Of a stretch of DNA of 5,211 nt, positions 1 to 5,211 are shown one piece after another. A program made the position numbers and the translations under genes. The stretch covers positions 1 to 5,211 of the forward strand of contig WQZR01000065.1 of NCBI GenBank assembly GCA_009780625.1. The letters are read 5' to 3'. Origin of the DNA: Bacillota bacterium. Lineage in GTDB: Bacteria > Bacillota > Clostridia > Christensenellales > UBA1242. Every line of letters starts with the position of its first letter. Positions within the stretch are counted from its first letter, which is position 1. The notes below the pieces were generated by a model. That model was given only the letters and a program-made list of their open reading frames with translations, searched no databases and was not told the DNA's origin.

Positions 1-1293
1 AAAGAGTTAAACCAATACATCATCGGTCAAGACGATGCAAAGAAAAAGGTTGCAATTGCAATAAGAAACAGATATAGAAGAAGTCAACTTCCAATAGATT
101 TGATGGAAGAAATCACTCCAAAAAATATCATTCTTATTGGTGCAACTGGAATCGGAAAAACAGAAATTGCAAGAAGGCTAGCAAAACTTGTAAACGCGCC
201 TTTTATTAAAGTGGAAGCAACAAAATATACAGAAGTTGGATATGTTGGGCGCGATGTTGAAAGTATGATTAGAGACCTTGTTGAGGAATCTAGACGTCTT
301 GTTAAAAAAGAAAAGACAGAAGAAGTTAGAAAGAAAGCGGAAGTGAGAGTTGACAAAATTCTTAAAGAAGCAATTCTTAACACAAAGAAAAGAGAGATTT
401 TCGATGTTGATGTGTTAAACAAATTCAAAGAAACACTAGAGAAAGAATATTCTCTAGGCGCATTTGAAAACTTTAATGTTGAAATTGAAATTCTAAGCCA
501 ACCAAAAGCAATGGATAACCCAATGGCAGCAATGGGAATTGAAATAAACATTGGCGAGATGTTTGGCGGACTTATGGGTGGAGCAAAGAAAAAGCCAAGA
601 ATCTTCACAGTTAAAGAAGCACGAGAAGCGTTGATGCTCGAAGAAAGTGATAAACTTATTGACCAAGACGCTCTAAACCAAGAAGCATTAAGACGTGCAG
701 AACAAGAAGGAATTGTGTTCGTCGACGAGTTTGACAAAATTGCAATCAAAGGAAAAGGAAACAACAGCGAAGTTTCAAGAGAAGGTGTTCAAAGAGACAT
801 TCTTCCAATCGTTGAAGGAAGTGTTGTTTCAACAAAATATGGCAGCATAAAAACAGACTATATTCTGTTTATTGCAGCCGGTGCATTCCATATGTCTAGG
901 GTAGAAGACCTTATTCCAGAACTTCAAGGGCGTTTCCCAATCAGAGTTGAACTTCAAAGTCTAAAAAAAGAGCATTTAAAACGAATTCTTACAGAGCCAA
1001 AACACAACATGATTGACCAATATAAAAACCTGCTAAAAGTTGACAACGCAATGATTGAGTTTACAGAAGACGCAATCGACGAGATTGCAGAAGTTGCGGA
1101 AATGGAAAACGCTTCAAAAGAAAACATTGGAGCAAGAAGACTTCACACGCTTGTTGAAATGTTGCTTGAAGAAGTCAGCTATAACGCAGATGGCGGAACT
1201 AAACTCACAAATGTGAAAATCGACAGAAAATATGTTCAAAACGTGTTTAAGAAAACACGCGGCGAATACGACCTTAAGAAATATATACTTTAA
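1..1293 (+). CDS. hslU: HslU (ClpY), ATPase/unfoldase of the HslUV protease; 5' partial
   Basis: This is the AAA+ unfoldase that forms hexameric rings on the HslV (ClpQ) peptidase in the cytoplasm and feeds it substrates using ATP. The frame is open from base 1. Residue 1 here aligns near residue 11 of E. coli HslU, so about ten N-terminal codons are missing. Visible motifs, numbered from base 1: IIGQ box 7-10; Walker A GATGIGKT 47-54; substrate-gripping pore loop GYVG 80-83; the variable I domain from about 100 to 225; Walker B VFVDE with D242 and E243; arginine-finger context LQGR with R311; sensor-2 GARR with R379/R380; and a C-terminal tail ending KKYIL, the segment that docks into HslV. 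The second Walker A residue is Ala where HslU usually has Pro. The TTG at 100 is an internal Leu codon, not the start, because conserved sequence continues upstream. hslV is expected just upstream. The gene ends at a strong terminator, so it is probably last in its operon. Confidence 0.97.
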   Translation, partial: KELNQYIIGQDDAKKKVAIAIRNRYRRSQLPIDLMEEITPKNIILIGATGIGKTEIARRLAKLVNAPFIKVEATKYTEVGYVGRDVESMIRDLVEESRRLVKKEKTEEVRKKAEVRVDKILKEAILNTKKREIFDVDVLNKFKETLEKEYSLGAFENFNVEIEILSQPKAMDNPMAAMGIEINIGEMFGGLMGGAKKKPRIFTVKEAREALMLEESDKLIDQDALNQEALRRAEQEGIVFVDEFDKIAIKGKGNNSEVSREGVQRDILPIVEGSVVSTKYGSIKTDYILFIAAGAFHMSRVEDLIPELQGRFPIRVELQSLKKEHLKRILTEPKHNMIDQYKNLLKVDNAMIEFTEDAIDEIAEVAEMENASKENIGARRLHTLVEMLLEEVSYNADGGTKLTNVKIDRKYVQNVFKKTRGEYDLKKYIL

Positions 1294-1294
1294 T

Positions 1295-1319
1295 AAAAAG
1301 CGTCTAAGACGCTTTTTTT
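1295..1319 (+). terminator. Rho-independent terminator after hslU
   Basis: A perfect 10-bp stem (AAAAAGCGTC at 1295-1304 paired with 1308-1317) closes a 3-base TAA loop and runs into a 7-T tract (1313-1319). It begins one base after the hslU stop codon. The A-rich upstream arm could also let it work on the opposite strand, but no minus-strand gene is present. It should separate hslU transcription from polA. Confidence 0.93.
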
Positions 1320-1320
1320 C

Positions 1321-1336
1321 TGCTATAATTGATGTA
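1321..1336 (+). promoter_or_regulatory. Extended -10 promoter for polA, predicted start on the ATG
   Basis: TGCTATAAT at 1321-1329 is a perfect extended -10 element (TGn plus consensus TATAAT at 1324-1329). Counting the last T of the hexamer as -7 places +1 at 1336, which is the A of the polA ATG, so the message would be leaderless. No TTGACA-like -35 lies 16-18 bases upstream; that position (about 1301-1306) is inside the terminator stem. An extended -10 commonly compensates for a missing -35. There is no Shine-Dalgarno sequence. The motif is seen directly; the start site is inferred. Confidence 0.8.
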
Positions 1337-3906
1337 TGAGTAAAATTCTTTTAATTGATGGAAACAGTGTTGCATATAGAGCTTTTTATGCGCTTCCAGA
1401 ACTTCGAAGCCCAAACGGCACGCCAACTGGTGCAATCTTTGGCTTTTTAAAAATGTTCCTAAAATCAATTGAAGAGTTTAAACCAAGCGGTGTGCTTGTT
1501 GTTTTTGACCATTCAAAAACAACATTTAGAAATGAAATCTACAAAGAATATAAAGCAACAAGAAAACCAACTCCAGAACCTCTAAAAGAACAATTTAAAC
1601 TTCTAAAAGAACTTCTTAAAACCATGGGTGTTGCAACAATTGAAAAACAAGGTCTAGAGGCAGACGACATAATTGGTTGTGTTTCAAAACTTTCAAAAGA
1701 GTCGGTTCTGATTATAAGTGGAGATAAAGATGTTCTTCAACTTCTGGGTGATGGGGTGGAAGTTGCACTAACCAAAAAAGGTCTAAGTGAATTTACATTA
1801 TATAATGAGGATTTATTTACAAAAACGTACGGTTTCAAACCAACTAGTCTTGTTGATTTAAAAGCAATAATGGGCGACACAAGCGACAACATTCCAGGGG
1901 TTAAAGGAATAGGTGAAAAAGGCGCATCTGGTCTTATCCAAGAATTTGGCACAATAGAAAGACTCTATGAAGAACTTGATGCCGCAACAAACATTACAGC
2001 GAGAAATAAAGAACTTCTTTTAGCTAGTAAAAATGATGCAATTCTTTCAAAAAGGCTTGCAACAATCGAGTGTAAGGCAGAACTTGATTTAGCTCTAGAC
2101 TCATTAAATTTCACGTTGCCGTTCTCAGATGAGGCAAAAAAAGAATTTATAGATTTAGGTTTTAGAAGTCTATTGAACAACAGCAAGCTTTTCGACATAA
2201 GCAATATTCAAGAAGAGGTTGTGGCTAAGAAAACCGCCGAAGAAATTATAATAACAACTGAAAATGAACTTAAAAGATTTGTAGATACAATTTTGAATAG
2301 TGAAATTGCACTGGGATTTTTGATTACTCCAACCGATGTTCAAATTGCTGTAAGTGTAGATAAAGTATATAAAATTAAAACCAAGGAAAGCCTTTTTGAT
2401 GAGGGAATGAATTTCATTGGAGTGCTTAAAATTCTAAAACCAATATTTGAAGATAAGTCGCAAAAACTGATTGTTCATAATTATAAAGAACTTATATATA
2501 GGCTTAGAGAATTTGAAATTAAACTTAAAACCGATTTTGACGATGTTATGCTGACTGCGTGGCTAGTCAACTCGGGGAAGACATATATAAAAATCGATAC
2601 GTTGTTTGCTGATTATAATGAAACTAAATCTGCAGATGCGCTTATTAGAATATTTAAATCAAACATCGAAACGCTAACAAAAACTGGAGCAATTGATGTT
2701 TATAACAAAATCGAAAAACCATCTGTCAAAGTTCTTCAGAATATGGAAGATGCTGGCGTTAATGTTTCAAAAGATAGTCTAGTGGAACTTTTGGAAAAAT
2801 TTAGAGACGAAGAAACAGATTTAAAAGCAAAAATCTATCTTGCAGCTGATAAAGAATTTAATATAAATTCGCCAAAGCAAGTTTCAGATATTTTATATAA
2901 TCATCTTGCAATCAAGCCAATAAACAAAGATTTAGACACAGCAATAGACACGCTTCAAAAACTTGAGAGCGCACACCCAATTGTTGGGCTAATCATTGAA
3001 TATCGAAAAGTGGCTAAACTGATTTCAACATATGTTGAAGCATACCTAGGAATTATTGAAAAGAATAAAGAAAATTTTATTCACACAACTTTCAATCAGA
3101 CTGGAACCGCAACGGGAAGACTTTCATCAAGTGAGCCAAATTTCCAAAACATTCCAATTAAAACCGAGAAGGGTAGGGAAATTAGGAAAATGTTTGTCTC
3201 ACGCTTTGATGACGGGCAAATTGTTTCTGCTGATTATAACCAAATTGAACTTCGACTTATGGCACATCTGAGCCAAGACGAAAAAATGATTGCAGCCTAC
3301 AACGCTGGCGCAGATATTCACAGAACCACAGCCAGCCAGGTCTTTGGAGAAAAACCAGAAGATGTGACGAGCGAACAAAGAAGAAATGCAAAAGCCGTAA
3401 ACTTTGGAATAATCTATGGAATCTCGGCGTTTGGTTTAAGTGAACAACTTAAAATTCCAGCATACGTTGCAAAGAACTATATAGACACATATTTTGAAAA
3501 CTTCAAGAATGTAAAACTCTTTATGGAAGCAACCGTTGAAAACGCAAGAAAGAATAATGGCACGGTCAAAACAGAATTCGGCAGGGTGAGGGTAATCAAC
3601 GAGCTCTTCTCACAAAACCACAACCTTCGAAATTTTGGTGAGCGTGCAGCAATAAATATGCCAATTCAGGGAACGGCCAGCGACATAATTAAACTGGCAA
3701 TGCTTAGAGTTTATGAAAGACTAAAAACCGAGAAACTTAAAACAATCCTAATGCTTCAAATTCACGATGAACTTGTTTTCGATTCACCTAAAAACGAAGT
3801 CGAAGTTGTTAAAAAATTGATTAAAGAAGAGATGGAAAAGGTTATAAAACTATCTGTTCCGCTGGTTGTTGATGTAAACAATGGGAAAAGTCTGTATGAT
3901 TGCTAG
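1336..3906 (+). CDS. polA: DNA polymerase I (family A), 856 residues
   Basis: DNA polymerase I fills gaps and removes RNA primers during Okazaki fragment maturation and excision repair. The N-terminal 5'-3' flap nuclease (about 1-285) keeps its metal-binding acidic residues: D8 in LIDGNS, D58 in VVFD, E108/D110/D111 in GLEADD, D130/D132 in SGDKD, and D181/D184 in GDTSDN, followed by the helix-hairpin-helix GVKGIGEKG. The middle 3'-5' exonuclease-like domain (about 300-470) has lost its catalytic residues: the FDTET position reads GFLITP (327-332) and NLKYD reads NYKEL (382-386). This matches Bacillus-type Pol I without proofreading. The polymerase domain (about 480-856) is intact: motif A D633 with steric-gate E638, motif B R682, K686, F690, Y694, and motif C H810-D811-E812. 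F690 corresponds to E. coli F762. Length is normal (Taq is 832, E. coli 928). The ATG at 1336 gives the family N-terminus but has no ribosome binding site. The stop is TAG. Confidence 0.98.
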   Translation: MSKILLIDGNSVAYRAFYALPELRSPNGTPTGAIFGFLKMFLKSIEEFKPSGVLVVFDHSKTTFRNEIYKEYKATRKPTPEPLKEQFKLLKELLKTMGVATIEKQGLEADDIIGCVSKLSKESVLIISGDKDVLQLLGDGVEVALTKKGLSEFTLYNEDLFTKTYGFKPTSLVDLKAIMGDTSDNIPGVKGIGEKGASGLIQEFGTIERLYEELDAATNITARNKELLLASKNDAILSKRLATIECKAELDLALDSLNFTLPFSDEAKKEFIDLGFRSLLNNSKLFDISNIQEEVVAKKTAEEIIITTENELKRFVDTILNSEIALGFLITPTDVQIAVSVDKVYKIKTKESLFDEGMNFIGVLKILKPIFEDKSQKLIVHNYKELIYRLREFEIKLKTDFDDVMLTAWLVNSGKTYIKIDTLFADYNETKSADALIRIFKSNIETLTKTGAIDVYNKIEKPSVKVLQNMEDAGVNVSKDSLVELLEKFRDEETDLKAKIYLAADKEFNINSPKQVSDILYNHLAIKPINKDLDTAIDTLQKLESAHPIVGLIIEYRKVAKLISTYVEAYLGIIEKNKENFIHTTFNQTGTATGRLSSSEPNFQNIPIKTEKGREIRKMFVSRFDDGQIVSADYNQIELRLMAHLSQDEKMIAAYNAGADIHRTTASQVFGEKPEDVTSEQRRNAKAVNFGIIYGISAFGLSEQLKIPAYVAKNYIDTYFENFKNVKLFMEATVENARKNNGTVKTEFGRVRVINELFSQNHNLRNFGERAAINMPIQGTASDIIKLAMLRVYERLKTEKLKTILMLQIHDELVFDSPKNEVEVVKKLIKEEMEKVIKLSVPLVVDVNNGKSLYDC

Positions 3907-3920
3907 CATATAGTGTGCTA
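3904..3920. other. Small inverted repeat over the polA stop codon
   Basis: TAGCATA (3904-3910) and TGTGCTA (3914-3920) can form a 7-bp stem with one G-T pair and a 3-base loop. It includes the polA TAG stop. No T tract follows, so it is unlikely to terminate transcription. It could be an RNA-processing or binding site, or chance in AT-rich DNA. Confidence 0.25.
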
Positions 3921-3927
3921 TGTCTAA

Positions 3928-3933
3928 CATAAT
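3928..3933 (+). promoter_or_regulatory. Possible -10 box (CATAAT) before the transglycosylase gene
   Basis: CATAAT matches the -10 consensus at five of six positions and would start transcription near 3940, leaving a leader of about three bases before the ATG at 3943. There is no TGn extension and no recognisable -35 at a suitable distance. Co-transcription with polA across the 36-base gap is at least as likely. Confidence 0.25.
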
Positions 3934-3942
3934 TCACTATAT

Positions 3943-4491
3943 ATGGTGAGAAAAAGTGTTTTTGCACTAGTTTTTGTTCTGTCGATTTTTCTTAGTTTTA
4001 ACTATTTCTTTCCGATAAAACATGGGGAATATATCGATTTAGCTTCGAAAATTTTTGGTGTAGACTCGGTGATTATAATAAGTGTAATCAATATAGAAAG
4101 TAGGTTCAATAAAAATGCCACCAGCAAGAAGGGTGCAATTGGTCTAATGCAACTTATGCCAAGCACTGCTCTTTGGATTTTGAAGAATGAAGAGTTTCAA
4201 GCCGCGCTTAAAGAAAATGATATCAATATCTTCGATGATGCTATCGACTTATATTCTCCCAAAATTAATATTCTGCTCGGAACGTTTTATTTGGCATATC
4301 TGAAAAATAAGTTCGATGACATTCAGATTGTCATCGCTGCCTATAATGCGGGTGAAGGAAGAGTTTCTGATTGGCTTGAAGACGGTGCTTTGAAACAAAT
4401 TCCGTATAAAGAAACCAGAGATTATTTGGCTAGGTTTAACATCAATTATGCCTTCTATAATTTGCGATTTAATGGTAAACTATTTCAGTGA
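3943..4491 (+). CDS. Membrane-anchored lytic transglycosylase (SLT domain, GH23), 182 residues
   Basis: This enzyme is predicted to cleave the MurNAc-GlcNAc bond of peptidoglycan, leaving a 1,6-anhydro end, on the outer face of the cytoplasmic membrane. Residues 1-4 (MVRK) are basic and about 5-23 form one hydrophobic segment without a lipobox cysteine, so it looks like a signal anchor. The rest is a minimal Slt-type catalytic domain: the catalytic Glu is E52 in NIESRFN, followed by the GAIGLMQLMPSTA block (64-76), the AAYNAGEGRV block (132-141), and the C-terminal IPYKETRDYLARF block (153-165). There are no extra cell-wall-binding domains. The ATG at 3943 is chosen because it precedes the anchor; GTG at 3946 is an in-frame alternative. 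No Shine-Dalgarno sequence is visible. It lies 36 bases after polA and overlaps holA by four bases. In many Clostridia an SLT protein follows polA and coaE (recalled from memory); here coaE is absent from between them. Confidence 0.93.
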   Translation: MVRKSVFALVFVLSIFLSFNYFFPIKHGEYIDLASKIFGVDSVIIISVINIESRFNKNATSKKGAIGLMQLMPSTALWILKNEEFQAALKENDINIFDDAIDLYSPKINILLGTFYLAYLKNKFDDIQIVIAAYNAGEGRVSDWLEDGALKQIPYKETRDYLARFNINYAFYNLRFNGKLFQ

Positions 4492-5211
4492 AATTTGAGA
4501 ACCTTAAAAAGAGTTTAGAAGACAAAATAGAGTGTGGTTATCTCATCGCGGGAGACGATATCTTTTTGATGCAGAAATCTCTAGAACTAATTAAAGGTGC
4601 AATGAACGTTGATAGTGCCAATATTTCTATATTCAATGGAGATAGTAAGGCTGATGCAGATGAGATTATAGCCGTTTTGGACGCTTTTTCGTTTATTCCG
4701 GACGAAAAGCGCCTAGTTATTCTAAAAGATGTTAAAAAAATAGATAAAAAAGAGGTCGACAAACTTGATTTATACCTAAAAAACCCAAACCCACAATCTG
4801 TTTTGGTTATATATGACACTGTGGGTGGCGCTCAATATAAAAATCTAAGCAATATAACTGAGATTGACTGCAACACGTTGCCAAGTTCCACAATCAGAAA
4901 AATTGTAGACGGCATGCTTAAAAAAGAATCTAAAAGAATAAGTGATAAAGCTTTTGCTCGGTTGGTTGATTTCACCAACTCAAGCATGACTCAAATCAAT
5001 TTTGAAGTTGTAAAACTGATTGCATATATAGACAAAAGAGAAGAGGTTGTTGAACAAGACATCGAAGATATAGTAAAGAAGTCTGAAGAATATGAAATCT
5101 ATGAGCTCGCAAACGCAATCGCTGCAAGAAATAAAAATAAAGCAATTGCAATATACAAAAACCTAGAGAGTGGAAAGATGAGGGTTCCGATTATTTCTAG
5201 TCTATATGGTC
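4488..5211 (+). CDS. holA: DNA polymerase III delta subunit (clamp loader), 3' partial
   Basis: Delta is the clamp-loader subunit that binds and opens the beta sliding clamp at the replisome. The window holds 241 codons of a protein normally about 320-345 residues long; most of the C-terminal collar domain is cut off. Supporting motifs: YLIAGDDIFL (18-27) near the N-terminus, typical of HolA; LDAFSFIPDEKRLVILKDV (64-82), matching the family pattern of a Phe/Pro stretch followed by KRLVxxK; the strand VLVIYDT (105-111); and helices through EIYELANAIAARNKNKA in the family's E-x-x-I-x-E-L-x-(D/N)-A-I region. The GTG at 4488 is chosen because an in-frame TAA at 4476-4478 blocks further extension and the next Met (residue 28) lies beyond the conserved GDD motif. 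GTG overlaps the transglycosylase TGA as GTGA, implying translational coupling. No Shine-Dalgarno sequence is present. The gene may be easy for a start-to-stop ORF search to miss because of its GTG start and missing end. Confidence 0.9.
   Translation, partial: MKFENLKKSLEDKIECGYLIAGDDIFLMQKSLELIKGAMNVDSANISIFNGDSKADADEIIAVLDAFSFIPDEKRLVILKDVKKIDKKEVDKLDLYLKNPNPQSVLVIYDTVGGAQYKNLSNITEIDCNTLPSSTIRKIVDGMLKKESKRISDKAFARLVDFTNSSMTQINFEVVKLIAYIDKREEVVEQDIEDIVKKSEEYEIYELANAIAARNKNKAIAIYKNLESGKMRVPIISSLYG

Noticed and set aside
100..102. TTG as the start codon of hslU
   Set aside because: The same frame is open to base 1 and encodes the conserved HslU N-terminal IIGQ region, so TTG is an internal Leu codon.
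350..355. TTGACA boxes inside hslU (for example at 350, and similar text near 730 and 1039)
   Set aside because: These encode conserved V-D-K, F-D-K or V-D-N segments, and the one checked at 350 has no TATAAT at the right spacing.
84..764. 226-codon open frame on the minus strand within hslU
   Set aside because: It lies wholly antisense to a conserved AAA+ gene. Its translation is a low-complexity Ser/Leu/Ile/Phe-rich string typical of reading helical Lys/Glu-rich genes backwards. No recognisable domain is visible.
1737..2204. Two short minus-strand open frames within polA (1737-1952 and 1965-2204)
   Set aside because: Both are antisense to the conserved flap-nuclease domain, with no initiation signals and no recognisable protein features.
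2896..2901. TATAAT inside polA as an internal promoter
   Set aside because: There is no -35 and no TGn extension, and it encodes Leu-Tyr-Asn context in an AT-rich gene; chance is likely.
3056..3271. 71-codon plus-strand open frame in another reading frame of polA
   Set aside because: It overlaps the strongly conserved primer-grip and motif A region of polA and resembles no protein I know.
3904..3920. Hairpin after polA as an intrinsic terminator
   Set aside because: The stem is short and AT-rich with a G-T pair, and no T tract follows.
4489..4491. TGA read as Trp or Gly (recoded genetic code)
   Set aside because: Trp is written TGG in polA and in the transglycosylase, no in-frame TGA occurs inside any gene, and the TGA falls right at the expected end of the SLT domain.
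4538..4819. 93-codon minus-strand open frame
   Set aside because: It is antisense to holA, which carries clear family motifs in the same stretch.

Overview
This is an AT-rich (about two-thirds A+T by eye), densely packed bacterial chromosomal segment with four housekeeping genes, all on the + strand. The first and last genes run off the window ends. The standard stop codons TAA, TAG and TGA each end one gene, and Trp is TGG, so the code is standard. Three things point to a Bacillota/Clostridia-like organism: a PolA whose 3'-5' exonuclease domain is degenerate, as in Bacillus-type Pol I; an SLT-domain lytic transglycosylase just downstream of polA; and a holA of the YLxxGDD type. This placement is inference, and a compact AT-rich lineage outside that group cannot be excluded.

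Layout: 1-1293 is hslU (clpY), the AAA+ unfoldase of the HslUV protease, lacking only about its first ten codons. A strong intrinsic terminator (1295-1319) follows at once. Directly after it is a perfect extended -10 promoter (TGCTATAAT, 1321-1329), placed so that the predicted transcription start is the A of the polA ATG at 1336. polA (1336-3906) encodes a full-length family A DNA polymerase I with an intact flap nuclease and an intact polymerase domain. After a 36-base gap comes a small membrane-anchored lytic transglycosylase (3943-4491). Its stop overlaps the GTG start of holA (4488 to the end), the DNA polymerase III delta (clamp-loader) subunit, which is cut at its C-terminus.

How the genes fit together: hslU appears to be the last gene of its operon (hslV is expected upstream). 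polA, the transglycosylase and holA then form a second unit that mixes DNA replication and repair with peptidoglycan turnover. There are no RNA genes, mobile elements, CRISPR arrays or gene-free stretches over 300 bases.

Most notable: (1) the tetranucleotide GATC is completely absent from all 5211 bases although GAT occurs about 90 times; (2) polA looks leaderless; (3) none of the three visible start codons has a Shine-Dalgarno sequence. I see no sign of a new multi-gene system. The interest lies in genome-wide signals (GATC avoidance, non-SD initiation) visible through ordinary genes.
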